From: JAVJSD01 sp040219575
Lineage (GTDB): Bacteria > Planctomycetota > Planctomycetia > Pirellulales > Pirellulaceae
NCBI GenBank assembly: GCA_040219575.1
Contig: JAVJSD010000087.1
Location: 1-64,000 of the forward strand
DNA length: 64,000 bases
Direction of reading: 5' to 3'
The notes beneath the pieces were generated by a model. It was not told the origin of the DNA. It was given only the letters and a program-made list of their open reading frames with translations, and made no database searches. Shown here piece by piece: positions 27,240 to 36,663 of the stretch; the first letter of the stretch is position 1, and each line of letters begins with the position of its first letter. Position numbers and translations under genes: made by a program.

Positions 27240-29359
27240 ATATGCTGCTGTTCGCACAAGAAGATTTTCCTTGGCAATGGACGGCGGGAATCGCAGTCGC
27301 CGTTTTCCTGATGGCCTTCCTCACCGCCGCCTACATGGCCATCCGCTGGTATCAGAAGGTCCCGCAGGGAACCGCGCTGATCCGCAACGGTTACGGCGGT
27401 ACGCAGGTCAGCTTCTCGGGCATGGTGGTGCTGCCGATCCTGCACCGCATTGAAGAGATGGACATCTCGGTCAAGCGCGTCGAGATCTATCGTCACGGGG
27501 CGGAAGGCCTCATCTGCCAGGACAACATCCGGGCCGACATCAAGGTCTGTTTCTTTGTACGCGTCAACAAAACCCACCAGGATGTGATGCAGGTGGCGCA
27601 GTTGTTGGGCTGCGAACGCGCATCGCGCGAAATCGCCCTGGTCGAGCTGTTCGATTCGAAGTTCAGCGAGGCCCTCAAGACGGTCGGCAAGCAGTTCGAT
27701 TTCGTCGATCTGTACAATAGCCGTGAACGGTTCAAGGAAGAGATCCTGAAGATCATCGGCACCGACCTGAACGGTTACGTGCTCGACGACGCGGCGATCG
27801 ACTACCTCGAACAGACGCCGCTCAACCAATTGAATCAAGACAACATTCTCGACGCCGAAGGCATCAAGAAGATCACCGACCTGACGGCCAAGCAGCAGGT
27901 GCTGGCGAACTACATTCGCCGCGACAAGGAAAAGACGATCACCAAGCAGGACGTCGAGGCCCGTGAGACAATCCTCGAACTGCAGAAGCAACAGGCCGAG
28001 GCCGAGGAAAAGCAGACCCGCGAGATTTCGGAAATCCGCTCGCGGCAACGGGCCGAGGCGGAGATCGTGGCCCAGCAGGAGCGGCGCCGCAGCGAGACGG
28101 CCCGCATCGCCACCGAGGAGGAAATCCAGGTCGCCGAGGAGAACAAGCAGCGGCAGATCATTGTCGCGCTGAAGAGCAAGCAGCGGACCGAACAGGTCGA
28201 GACCGAGCGGGTCGAGAAGGACCGTCAGCTTGAAGTCACCGAGCGCGACCGCGTCGTCTCGCTGGCCCAGATCGACAAGGACAAGGCGGTCGAGGTCGAG
28301 AAGAAGAACATCCAGGAAGTGATTCGCGAACGGGTGATGGTCGAACGGGCGGTCGTCGAGGAAGAAGAAAAGATCAAGGACACCCGCGAGTTCGCCGGCG
28401 CCGATCGTCTGAAGCGCGTCGCCGTGACCGAGGCCCAGATGGAGGCCGAACAGAACCTGGTCAAGCAGGTGCAGGCGGCCGAGGCCTCGAAGCAGGCGGC
28501 CACGCGGCACGCCGACGAGGTGGTGATCAAAGCCGACGCGCAGCGGACCGCCGCCGAGCGCGAGACCGACGCCCGCAAGATGTTGGCGGAAGCCAAGACC
28601 GCCGATGAAGCGGCCGTGGGCCTGGCCGAAGCGCAAGTCATCACGGCCAAGGCCGACGCGGTCGAGAAGCACGGAACCGCCGAAGCGGTCGTGCTGCAAC
28701 GCAAGGCCGAAGCCGAAGCCAAGGGCCAGGAAGCCAAGGCGACCGCCTTGGAGAAGGAAGGCACCGCCGAGGCCAAGGTGCTGGAGTTGAAGTTCTCGGC
28801 CGACGCCGACGGCATCACCAAGAAGGCCGAAGCCATGAAGCTGTTCGACGGCGTGGGCCGCGAGCACGAGGAGTTCAAGCTGCGGCTGAACAAGGACAAG
28901 GACGTGGAACTGGCGGCCATCAACGTGCAGAAGGACATCGCCGCCGAGCAGGCCCGCCTGGTGGGCGAAGCGGTCAAGAGCGCCCGCATCGACATCGTGG
29001 GCGGAGATCAGAACTTCTTCGACCGCCTGGTCGGCTCGATCACCAACGGCAAGGCGATCGACCGGATGGTCAACAACAGCCGCGTGTTGTCGGACGTGCA
29101 CACCACGTTCTTCAACGGCAACCCCGAGTACTTCAAGCAGCAACTGCAGGGATTCGTCGAGCAGTTCGGCATCAGCTCGGGCGACGTGAAGAACCTCTCG
29201 ATCGCCGCGCTGATCGGCCGCATGATCGGCCTGGCCGACGACGAGGGCGTCCGCAAGCAACTGGAGCAGTTGCTCGACATGGCCCGCCAGGCGGGACTCG
29301 GCGACGACCTCGCCGCGTCGCTGAACCTGACGTCCGGAAAGAAGTCATCAAAATCCTAG
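27236..29359 (+). CDS. Flotillin (SPFH/band 7 protein, YqiK-like)
   Basis: A 707-residue protein. One membrane helix at about 16-38, then the SPFH domain at about 42-220 (VPQGTALIRNGYGGTQVSFSG). Residues about 230-590 form a long charged coiled coil rich in Glu, Ala, Lys and Arg with flotillin-type EA repeats. The C-terminal 100 residues are Gly/Leu-rich (FFNGNPEYFKQQLQGF). Such proteins oligomerise in the membrane and scaffold other proteins. The gene is coupled to the NfeD-like gene upstream and followed, after a 230-bp gap, by the giant ATPase. The protein is longer than YqiK, mainly in the coiled coil. Confidence 0.9.
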   Translation: MNMLLFAQEDFPWQWTAGIAVAVFLMAFLTAAYMAIRWYQKVPQGTALIRNGYGGTQVSFSGMVVLPILHRIEEMDISVKRVEIYRHGAEGLICQDNIRADIKVCFFVRVNKTHQDVMQVAQLLGCERASREIALVELFDSKFSEALKTVGKQFDFVDLYNSRERFKEEILKIIGTDLNGYVLDDAAIDYLEQTPLNQLNQDNILDAEGIKKITDLTAKQQVLANYIRRDKEKTITKQDVEARETILELQKQQAEAEEKQTREISEIRSRQRAEAEIVAQQERRRSETARIATEEEIQVAEENKQRQIIVALKSKQRTEQVETERVEKDRQLEVTERDRVVSLAQIDKDKAVEVEKKNIQEVIRERVMVERAVVEEEEKIKDTREFAGADRLKRVAVTEAQMEAEQNLVKQVQAAEASKQAATRHADEVVIKADAQRTAAERETDARKMLAEAKTADEAAVGLAEAQVITAKADAVEKHGTAEAVVLQRKAEAEAKGQEAKATALEKEGTAEAKVLELKFSADADGITKKAEAMKLFDGVGREHEEFKLRLNKDKDVELAAINVQKDIAAEQARLVGEAVKSARIDIVGGDQNFFDRLVGSITNGKAIDRMVNNSRVLSDVHTTFFNGNPEYFKQQLQGFVEQFGISSGDVKNLSIAALIGRMIGLADDEGVRKQLEQLLDMARQAGLGDDLAASLNLTSGKKSSKS

Positions 29360-29426
29360 TCGGAAGCGGCCGTCGTCCTGTTGCATCGGCCCGGCGACGA
29401 CGGTCGCGCATTCCCTGGCAACAAAC

Positions 29427-29543
29427 GGAAGGACCACCACAGAGAGCACAGAGGACGCAGAGGTGGAAGCATGCGAAGTCACTCCACTTCTGAATCTTCC
29501 AAACCTTCTCTGTGATCTCTGTGTGCACTGTGGTGGTCCTTCC
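29427..29543. repeat. Palindromic repeat between flotillin and ATPase genes
   Basis: The arms GGAAGGACCACCACAG...CACAGAG (29427-29453) and CTCTGTG...CTGTGGTGGTCCTTCC (29517-29543) pair at 24 of 27 positions across a 63-bp centre. The ends GGAAGGACC/GGTCCTTCC are perfect. It looks like a small non-coding dispersed element. Confidence 0.85.
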
Positions 29544-29591
29544 CCGCCGCACTACCTACTTGGTGGTTGTATTCACCGTCGGCACTAGTTC

Positions 29592-32500
29592 ATGGCGCAA
29601 GTAGAAACGAAGAACGAAGAGCAGGCGGCGCCGGAGCAGCTGGAGCGCGGAACGTACGAGATCATCCGCAATCGGCTGCACGGGCACGCGGGGGAGTTGC
29701 GCGCGCGGCTGGACAAGCTGAACGAGGCGCGGCGCGAGGTGTTCGGCTCGATCGAGACCAAGCTGCTCAACACCGACCGCATCACCACCGACAACAACTG
29801 CGTCCCCCGCGACATCATCGCGCTCGGCGACAAACTGCTGATCGGCTACAACGTGCACATCGGCCTGCGGAGCGAAACCTCGCTGGCCGACGTCTTCGCC
29901 TGCTACCGCTTCGAGGACAACCAGTTCCATCCGGAAACGCTCGACCTGCTGGGCGACCAGCAATTCCAGCGCGACTTCCAGCAGCTGTATAAGTACTACC
30001 GGGCGACCACGTTCGCCAAGTTCTCGCGGATCGGGCCGCACCTGTTTCTGGTGTTCCGCGTGGGCAAGGACGTGGGCGACGTCAAGGCGTTCAAGTGGAT
30101 CGTCGAGGAAGGCGAGAAACTCCGCTACGTCGACAACCGCAGCGATCACGAGTTCCGCTTTCCGCCGCAGCACGACTTCGAGTGGACGCGGACCACCCGC
30201 GACATGCACCGCTCGGGCGTGCATCCGCACATCTCGATCGAAGACCGCATCTTCGTCGAGACGGTCGGCGGCGATCTGACGATCAAGGTGGAGGACAACA
30301 CCGCCGACGGCGCCGGCATCTACACCGAGGAGGTCGACAACAAGGACCAAACGCTCGACGACGCCGACGTCTATTACGCGTCGCTGGGAAACATCATCCT
30401 GCTCAAGATTCGCCCGTACCAGGAAAAGGCGTATCGCTACATCGCCTATAACCAGAAGATCCAGCAGGCGATGCGGCTCGATTCCATCGCCAGCAGTTGC
30501 GTGCAACTGCCGGAAGGGCACGGACTGATCTTCTCCAACGGCTACTACCTGCAGACGGGCGAGTACAAGACGTTCGAGAGCGGCCTGACCGATCTGGTGT
30601 TCGAGCGGCGCGTGCCGGCCTCCAACGGCGAAGATTACCTGTACGCGTTCTACAACCGCGAGAGCGGCACCTACGTGCTGCTGATGTACAACGTGATCGA
30701 GCAGCAGGTCTCGACCCCGCTGATCTGCAATGGCTTCTGCACGCTCGACGACGGCCGGGCGGTGTTGTTCAAGGTTGATGAGCAGCCACAGAAGCACCAT
30801 ACGCTGCAGGTCTGGCAGACGCCGTACGTCGGGCCGAATTACGTGCCCGAGGCGGAGACGACGTCGTACCTGTACAAGATCGGCAATCGCGACATCGTCC
30901 GCGGCATGGCGGAGTGCCACGAGATCCTGAGCCTGATCGACAAGGAAGACACCTACGCCGACCTGTATGTCGATCTGGCGAAGAACTCCGGCGACATCAT
31001 CGATTCGTACTTCTGGGTCAACGCGGCCGACACGTTCAACCTGGGCGAAGTGCTCACGCAGATTCGCGAGGCGGCCAACGCGGCGATCGACGAGTTCGAG
31101 AAGGTCGTCCGCGTTCGGCGCAACACGCGTCAGCAGTTCGACCGCGTGGCCGGCGAGACGCACAAGTTGATCGCCACGATTCGTTCGCGGCGCTTCGAGA
31201 CGATCGACGATTTCGTGTCCTCGCTCAGTGAACTGCGCCGCGTGCGGGGCGAGATCATCGGCCTGCGCGATCTGAAGTACATCGACCTGCCGGCGGTCGA
31301 GAAGCAGGAGCAGGAGGTCGTCGAGAACTCCGATCGGTTGGCGCAGAAGGCCGTCGAGTTCCTGCTGCGCAAGGATGCGCTTGCGCCGTACGAACAGCGG
31401 GTCGACGAGCAGCGAAGCCGCATCGAAGAGGTCGGCAAGGTGGCCGACGCCCAGAAGCTGGCCGGCGAGATCGACGCGGCGGCGACCGAACTCGAGATGC
31501 TGATCGACGTGGTGGGCAACCTCAAGATCGACGACGCCACGCAGCGGACCGCGATCATCGACAACATCTCCGCCATCTACTCGCACCTGAACCAGGCCCG
31601 CGCCGGCCTCAAGAAGCGCCGGCAGGAACTGCTCAAGAGCGAAGGGGCGGCCGAGTTCGGCTCGCAGATGAAGCTCGTCGGGCAGGCGGTCGTCAACTAT
31701 CTCGACGTGTGCGACACGCCCGAGAAGACCGACGAGTACCTGACCAAGGTCATGATCCAGATCGAGGAGCTCGAAGGCCGCTTCGCCGAGTTCGACGACT
31801 TCGTGGTGCAACTGGCCGAGAAGCGAGAGGAGGTGTACGCGGCGTTCGACGCGCGGAAGCTGGCGCTGGTCGAGGCTCGGAACAAACGGGCCTCGGCATT
31901 GATGAGCGCCGCGGAGCGGATCCTCAAAGGCATCGCCACGCGCGTGGGCAGCCTGCCGTCGGTCAACGAGATCCACAGCTACTTCGCCTCGGACCTGATG
32001 ATCGAGAAGGTCCGCGACATCGTCCGGCAGCTCACCGAACTGGACGACTCGGTGAAGGTCGACGACATCCAGAGCCGGATGAAGACGATCCGTGAAGACG
32101 CGGTGCGGCAACTCAAGGACCGGCAGGAGTTGTTCGTCGGCGGGGCGAACATCATCAAGCTCGGCAAGCACCAGTTCACGGTGAACACGCAGCCGCTCGA
32201 TCTGACTTCGGTGCTGAAGGATGGGGAGCTTTACTACCATCTCTCCGGCACGAACTTCTTCGAGCGGATCGCCGACGAGCGGATCCTCGCCACGCGCGAC
32301 GTGTGGGAGCAGGAACTCGTCTCGGAAAGCCGTCACGTCTATCGCGGCGAGTATCTGGCCTACAAGCTGCTGCAGTCGGTGCGGCGCGAGGAGACCGCCT
32401 CGGCCGCGGAATTGCTAGCGCTCACCGACGACGACCTGACCGCGTTCGTGCAGCAGTTCATGGGCCCGCGGTACACCGAGGGATACGTCAAGGGCGTGCA

Positions 32501-34901
32501 CGACCACGACGCCGTGCTGCTTCTGCGGGCGCTGCTGGAGATGGCCACCTCGATCGGCCTGCTGCGGTACAGTTCGCCGTCGCGAGCCTTGGCGGCGGTG
32601 TTCTGGAATTCGCTGCCCGACGGCGAACAGAAGACCCGCCTGCACGCCAAACTGCACGGCGTGGGCGAGATCGCCCGGATATTCAGCGAGGCGAACGGCC
32701 GGGTCGACTATGTAAACGAACTGCAAAAGCTGATCGGAGCGTTCGCCGAGGAATCGGGGCTGTTTCCCGCCGCGCTGGCCGAGGACTCCGCCAATTACCT
32801 GTACGACGAAATCTCGGGCGACGATTCGTTCTGTCTCAGCAAGACGGCGGCCGAGATCGTCGGCGAGTTCTCGAAGTACATCAAACGCCGCGGCGCGGCG
32901 GATCGTTTCACCGAGTCGCTGCAGAAACTCAGCGGCAGTACGGAAAGCGCCTACCGCTTGGCGCGCAACTGGGTCGATGCGTTTGTGGAAGAGCGCGGAA
33001 AACCGGACGAACGCGAATTCGCCGACGAGGCGGCGGCCGTGCTCGTCGACGGCACGCTGCAGTCGCGCCGCGTGCTGGAGGGCTCGGCAACGCGCGATTT
33101 GACCGGCCTGGTCGGCGAACATGCCCGGGCCCGCGAGGGAACGTACCGACTGAACTTCAACGAGTTTCTCGACCGCCTGGGACGCTATGAAAACGAAGTC
33201 GTGCCGCGGTACGTGCAGTACAACGAGCTCAAGAAGCAACTCGTCGACGAGCAGCGCGAGGAGCTGCGGCTGAGCGAGTTCAAGCCGCGCGTGCTGACGT
33301 CGTTCGTCCGCAACCGGCTGCTCGACGAGGTCTACCTGCCGATGATCGGCGACAACCTCGCCAAGCAGATGGGCGTGGCGGGCGAGCAGAAGCGGACCGA
33401 CTTGATGGGCCTGCTGTTGCTCATCTCGCCGCCCGGCTACGGCAAGACGACGTTGATGGAGTACGTCGCCAACCGGCTGGGCATCACCTTCGTGAAGATC
33501 AACGGACCGGCGATCGGCCATGCGGTCACTTCGCTCGATCCGGCGGAGGCGCCGAACGCCTCGGCGCGCGAGGAGATCGAGAAGCTGAATCTGTCGCTCG
33601 AAATGGGCGACAACGTGATGATCTATCTCGACGACATCCAGCACACCAATCCCGAACTGCTGCAGAAGTTCATTTCGCTGTGCGACGCCACACGGCGAAT
33701 CGAAGGCGTGTACAAGGGGCGCACGCGCACCTACGACCTGCGCGGCCGCAAGGTCGCCGTGGTGATGGCGGGCAACCCCTACACCGAAAGCGGCGAGAAG
33801 TTCCAGATTCCCGACATGCTCGCCAGCCGGGCCGACACGTACAACCTGGGCGACGTGGCGGGAGAGAACGCGGGCGCCTTCGAGATGAGCTACCTGGAGA
33901 ACTGCCTGACCTCGAATCCGACGCTCGGCGCGCTCGCCGCCCGCAGCCGCCAGGACATTTACGCCGTGATCAAGATGGCCTCCACGGAGTCGCCGGAGGC
34001 GGTCGATCTGGACGGGAATTATTCGGTCGAAGAGCTGAACGAGATGGTCGCGGTGATGCGGAAGCTGATGCGCGTCCGCGACGTGGTGCTGCGCGTGAAC
34101 GAACAGTACATCCGCAGCGCGGCGCAGGCCGACGAGTACCGCACCGAGCCCTCCTTCAAGTTGCAGGGTTCGTATCGCGACATGAACAAGATGGCCGAGC
34201 GCATCGTGCCGATCATGAACGATGCGGAGCTCGCGTCGCTGATCGCCGCCCACTACGAAAACCAGGCGCAGACGCTGACCACCGGCGCCGAGGCGAACTT
34301 GCTCAAGCTGAAGGAGATGTTGGGGCTGCAATCCGAAGCCGAAGCGCAGCGGTGGGAGGAGATCAAACGCACCTTCAAACGCAACCTGCTGTTGGGCGGG
34401 GCCTCGGCCGACGACAAGTTCGGCCAGGTGATCGGGCAGATGACGGTCGTGAGCGAGGGGCTGTACGGCATCAAGCAGTCGCTCGACCACGCCATGACGC
34501 GGCTGCTCAAGGAGGGAGGCGGCGACGAGGAGCACCTCGGCCATGTGCAACTCGCCCAGGCGGTGGCGCACCTGGCGGCCTTCAATCAGAACCTGGCCTC
34601 GATCCGCGAGTCGCTCGACAGCGGCTCGGCGGCGCTGGGGAAGCTGTCCCAGCCCGAGGCGACGACGAGTCAGCAGGCGGCCGCCCCGCTGGAGCAGAGA
34701 GTGCAGGTCGTGAACAAGGTGCCGAAGTCGTTCCTGGATGTGATCAAGACGCAGTTCGACCTGATGCAGCGCTGGATGCAGCCGATTCTCTCGGTGACCG
34801 AGACGCATTCCGCCGAGATGCGCGAACTGAAGGCGGCCGTGGAAGAGACGAACCAGCGCTACCTGCAACTGATTGAGCGGCTCCAGTCCGGGCGGAATTA
34901 G
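29592..34901 (+). CDS. Giant AAA ATPase with DUF3686 region ('DNA repair ATPase')
   Basis: A 1769-residue protein. The first ~450 residues match the DUF3686-type beta-rich module (SLADVFACYRFEDNQFHPE, VGGDLTIKVEDNT). Residues about 470-830 are mostly helical coiled coil. The AAA core has Walker A PPGYGKTT at 1280-1287, Walker B MIYLDDIQ near 1345, and sensor AVVMAGNPYTESG. The last 350 residues are again helical. Family members are labelled 'DNA repair ATPase' but that name is weakly founded. Neighbouring flotillin and NfeD-like genes are recurrent partners, so it may act at flotillin membrane domains. Start ATG 29592 follows the palindrome. Confidence 0.85.
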   Translation: MAQVETKNEEQAAPEQLERGTYEIIRNRLHGHAGELRARLDKLNEARREVFGSIETKLLNTDRITTDNNCVPRDIIALGDKLLIGYNVHIGLRSETSLADVFACYRFEDNQFHPETLDLLGDQQFQRDFQQLYKYYRATTFAKFSRIGPHLFLVFRVGKDVGDVKAFKWIVEEGEKLRYVDNRSDHEFRFPPQHDFEWTRTTRDMHRSGVHPHISIEDRIFVETVGGDLTIKVEDNTADGAGIYTEEVDNKDQTLDDADVYYASLGNIILLKIRPYQEKAYRYIAYNQKIQQAMRLDSIASSCVQLPEGHGLIFSNGYYLQTGEYKTFESGLTDLVFERRVPASNGEDYLYAFYNRESGTYVLLMYNVIEQQVSTPLICNGFCTLDDGRAVLFKVDEQPQKHHTLQVWQTPYVGPNYVPEAETTSYLYKIGNRDIVRGMAECHEILSLIDKEDTYADLYVDLAKNSGDIIDSYFWVNAADTFNLGEVLTQIREAANAAIDEFEKVVRVRRNTRQQFDRVAGETHKLIATIRSRRFETIDDFVSSLSELRRVRGEIIGLRDLKYIDLPAVEKQEQEVVENSDRLAQKAVEFLLRKDALAPYEQRVDEQRSRIEEVGKVADAQKLAGEIDAAATELEMLIDVVGNLKIDDATQRTAIIDNISAIYSHLNQARAGLKKRRQELLKSEGAAEFGSQMKLVGQAVVNYLDVCDTPEKTDEYLTKVMIQIEELEGRFAEFDDFVVQLAEKREEVYAAFDARKLALVEARNKRASALMSAAERILKGIATRVGSLPSVNEIHSYFASDLMIEKVRDIVRQLTELDDSVKVDDIQSRMKTIREDAVRQLKDRQELFVGGANIIKLGKHQFTVNTQPLDLTSVLKDGELYYHLSGTNFFERIADERILATRDVWEQELVSESRHVYRGEYLAYKLLQSVRREETASAAELLALTDDDLTAFVQQFMGPRYTEGYVKGVHDHDAVLLLRALLEMATSIGLLRYSSPSRALAAVFWNSLPDGEQKTRLHAKLHGVGEIARIFSEANGRVDYVNELQKLIGAFAEESGLFPAALAEDSANYLYDEISGDDSFCLSKTAAEIVGEFSKYIKRRGAADRFTESLQKLSGSTESAYRLARNWVDAFVEERGKPDEREFADEAAAVLVDGTLQSRRVLEGSATRDLTGLVGEHARAREGTYRLNFNEFLDRLGRYENEVVPRYVQYNELKKQLVDEQREELRLSEFKPRVLTSFVRNRLLDEVYLPMIGDNLAKQMGVAGEQKRTDLMGLLLLISPPGYGKTTLMEYVANRLGITFVKINGPAIGHAVTSLDPAEAPNASAREEIEKLNLSLEMGDNVMIYLDDIQHTNPELLQKFISLCDATRRIEGVYKGRTRTYDLRGRKVAVVMAGNPYTESGEKFQIPDMLASRADTYNLGDVAGENAGAFEMSYLENCLTSNPTLGALAARSRQDIYAVIKMASTESPEAVDLDGNYSVEELNEMVAVMRKLMRVRDVVLRVNEQYIRSAAQADEYRTEPSFKLQGSYRDMNKMAERIVPIMNDAELASLIAAHYENQAQTLTTGAEANLLKLKEMLGLQSEAEAQRWEEIKRTFKRNLLLGGASADDKFGQVIGQMTVVSEGLYGIKQSLDHAMTRLLKEGGGDEEHLGHVQLAQAVAHLAAFNQNLASIRESLDSGSAALGKLSQPEATTSQQAAAPLEQRVQVVNKVPKSFLDVIKTQFDLMQRWMQPILSVTETHSAEMRELKAAVEETNQRYLQLIERLQSGRN

Positions 34902-35212
34902 CGCGACGCGATTCAAGCAGGCGCCTCCACGCTTGCCGGCTTCAGCAGGGCTTCTCGACTGAGAGGTGACGACTCGCCGGTTGCTGACGCCTGAAGGCGG
35001 GGCGAGAAGCCCGGCTGAAGCCGGTGGCCCGTCAGAGAACCCCTTTCATTTTGGATCGACGGAAGCCGGCTATCTTGTCAGTTCACTTCTTCTTGTCTGC
35101 CACCGGCTTTAGCCGGTGGAACAGAAGTGTATCCTAGGTGTCCGTAGCCGGCTTCAGCCGGGCTTCTCGATTGGGCATTCAGGCACACTGCTTCTAAGGC
35201 GAGGGCAATTCC
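34902..35212. repeat. REP-like inverted repeats upstream of the transposase gene
   Basis: No gene. Several copies of the string CCGGCTTCAGC(C)GGGCTTCTCG occur in both orientations: 34936-34957 (plus), 35003-35024 (minus) and 35146-35170 (plus). A perfect hairpin CCACCGGC-TTTA-GCCGGTGG lies at 35100-35119. The repeats are inverted relative to those downstream of the transposase gene. Confidence 0.85.
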
Positions 35213-35659
35213 ATGTCATCTCATGTGTTCCATGAAATCTTTCTGCACCTGAACTGGCACACCAAAGGCAGCACGGCTCTGCTCACGCCCACGCTCGAAC
35301 CGGTTGTGTACGAATTTCTTACCGGCCGAATTCGGTCGACCAAGGGCGCTTACCTGCATGCCATCGGAGGAACTGCGACGCATGTCCATCTGGCTATCAA
35401 CATCGAACCATTCGTCTGCATCAGTGACCTCGTTGGCGACCTGAAAGGGGCCTGCTCGCGCGAGGTCAATCGGCCGTTGCGATCCAAGCGGCTTCAGTGG
35501 CAACGAGGGTTCGGCGTCGTTAGCTTTGGCAAAAACAATTTGTCCTGGGTGAAACGCTACATCGCGAATCAGAAGCAGCACCACGCCAAGGGGTCGATTC
35601 AGGACCGACTCGAGCGAACGACGATGGACGACGACGGACGGCCTCTTGTTGACGCCTGA
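35213..35659 (+). CDS. REP-associated tyrosine transposase (IS200-like, RAYT)
   Basis: A 148-residue Y1 transposase. The HUH metal motif is THVHLAINI near residues 56-64, and the nucleophile is the Tyr in WVKRYIANQKQHH near 120. The length and the missing accessory gene match IS200/RAYT proteins. It is bracketed by inverted REP-like repeats, the arrangement called a REPtron, in which the transposase recognises REP hairpins in single-stranded DNA. No Tn-type target duplication is visible, as expected for HUH enzymes. Confidence 0.92.
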   Translation: MSSHVFHEIFLHLNWHTKGSTALLTPTLEPVVYEFLTGRIRSTKGAYLHAIGGTATHVHLAINIEPFVCISDLVGDLKGACSREVNRPLRSKRLQWQRGFGVVSFGKNNLSWVKRYIANQKQHHAKGSIQDRLERTTMDDDGRPLVDA

Positions 35660-35683
35660 CACTCTTGTTGACGCCTGACAGAT

Positions 35684-35790
35684 GCCTGAAGGCGGGGCGA
35701 GAAGCCCGGCTGAAGCCGGCTCATGAGGTAATGGTTCACCCACTTACCACCGGCTGAAGCCGGTGGCAAGGGACAAGCCGGCTGAAGGCC
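35684..35790. repeat. REP-like repeats downstream of the transposase gene
   Basis: GAGAAGCCCGGCTGAAGCCGGCT (within 35684-35721) is the inverse of the 35146-35184 copy, including the outer GCCTGAA. A hairpin CCACCGGC-TGAA-GCCGGTGG follows at 35747-35766 and a further GCCGGCTGAAGGCCGGC at about 35774-35790. A 16-bp direct repeat, CTTGTTGACGCCTGAC, occurs twice at 35646-35679. Confidence 0.85.
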
Positions 35791-35826
35791 GGCAAGTGGG
35801 ATAGCAACGACTAATAGGCGCACTCG

Positions 35827-36249
35827 TCAACACCCGGACTGCGTCTTCTTCACGTGCCGGGCCGATTGCTTGATGAGCTTTTTCAGCGTCGGCAGGTGGA
35901 TGTCCTCGAGCTTCTTGATGTACAGGCACGACTTGCCGGTCTTGTACTTGCCGAGCTTCGCCATCAGCTCCCCGTAGCCGTCGAAGCCGGCCATGATGTA
36001 CAGCGTGAGGTCGCGTTTGCGCGGCGAAAAGCCGATCAGCATCCAGTCGCCCTCGCGGCCGGAAGCGTACTTGTAGCGGTAGCTGCCGAAGCCGATGATG
36101 CTCGCGCCCCACATCTTGGCCGGTTCGCCGGTCGCCTCCTGCATGATCTTCAATACGGCGTGGCAGTCCGCCCGCCGCTGCTCCTCCTCGACGCCGGCGA
36201 GGAACTCGGCGACGCTGGCGTCGTTCTGTTTCGTTTTGAGTTCAGCCAT
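35827..36249 (-). CDS. DUF1801 domain protein
   Basis: A 140-residue protein with the YdhG/DUF1801 pattern: VAEFLAGV, RRADCHAVLKIM, MWGASIIGFGSYRYKY, LIGFSPRKRDLTLYIM and KSCLYIKKLEDI. The fold resembles frataxin-like or YdhG proteins of unknown function. The ATG at 36249 matches the family N terminus; 85 further in-frame codons upstream do not. The gene stands alone between the RAYT and the tRNA. Confidence 0.85.
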   Translation of the reverse strand: MAELKTKQNDASVAEFLAGVEEEQRRADCHAVLKIMQEATGEPAKMWGASIIGFGSYRYKYASGREGDWMLIGFSPRKRDLTLYIMAGFDGYGELMAKLGKYKTGKSCLYIKKLEDIHLPTLKKLIKQSARHVKKTQSGC

Positions 36250-36556
36250 GAGATCGCGCCTCGTGGGCGGTTGCTCGTTCGCAAGCGGAGAGGATGTGAA
36301 CCGAGTCCTGGAAGCCGGCATCGTAGGACCGCCGATTTGCGCATGCAACTCAGGGCGGGCTTCATTCGGGGCGGGCTTCGTTTGTGACATCGGCGTCGTC
36401 GAAACCGCCGTCGACTGCCATCTCGACGCCTGGCGTGTCGCCGCTCGGGGGAAATCGACCGCCCCTGAAAGCTCTTCGCGCCCTTGAAATGCCCCACTTG
36501 ACACCCCGCAACTTGCGGCACAAACTTAGTACGCGTAACACGTTATCGCCTGTCTT
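36250..36556. other. Intergenic region before tRNA-Leu
   Basis: About 300 bp with no credible gene. It contains a short direct repeat, GGGCGGGCTTC at about 36353 and 36368, and the candidate tRNA promoter near 36500. Confidence 0.4.
36498..36526 (+). promoter_or_regulatory. Candidate promoter of tRNA-Leu
   Basis: TTGACA at 36498-36503, a 17-bp spacer, then CAAACT at 36521-36526. The -35 is perfect and the -10 is weak. Transcription would start about 24 bp before the mature tRNA. Confidence 0.4.
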
Positions 36557-36641
36557 GCGGATGTGGCGGAATTGGCAGACGCGCATGGTTCAGGTCCATG
36601 TGGGCATTACGCCCGTGGAGGTTCAAGTCCTCTCATCCGCA
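36557..36641 (+). tRNA. tRNA-Leu (anticodon CAG)
   Basis: The acceptor stem GCGGATG pairs with CATCCGC, followed by discriminator A at 36641; CCA is not encoded. The anticodon stem CATGG/CCATG encloses the loop TTCAGGT, giving anticodon CAG. A long variable arm (GGGCATTACGCCC) identifies a class II tRNA, and the T arm is GAGGTTCAAGTCCTC. Length is 85 nt. Confidence 0.96.
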
Positions 36642-36663
36642 CTTCTCTCGGGGGTCTCGGGTC

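Noticed and set aside
29556..34916. Two long minus-strand frames (926 and 833 codons) opposite the AAA ATPase gene
   Set aside because: They mirror the third-codon GC bias of the real gene and show no motifs; the plus strand has Walker A and B.
34934..35766. CRISPR array
   Set aside because: The repeats are inverted hairpins of unequal spacing around a RAYT gene; there are no regular spacers or cas genes.
36598..36663. Upstream extension of the MDR oxidoreductase frame
   Set aside because: It begins inside tRNA-Leu; the ATG at 36664 matches the family N terminus.
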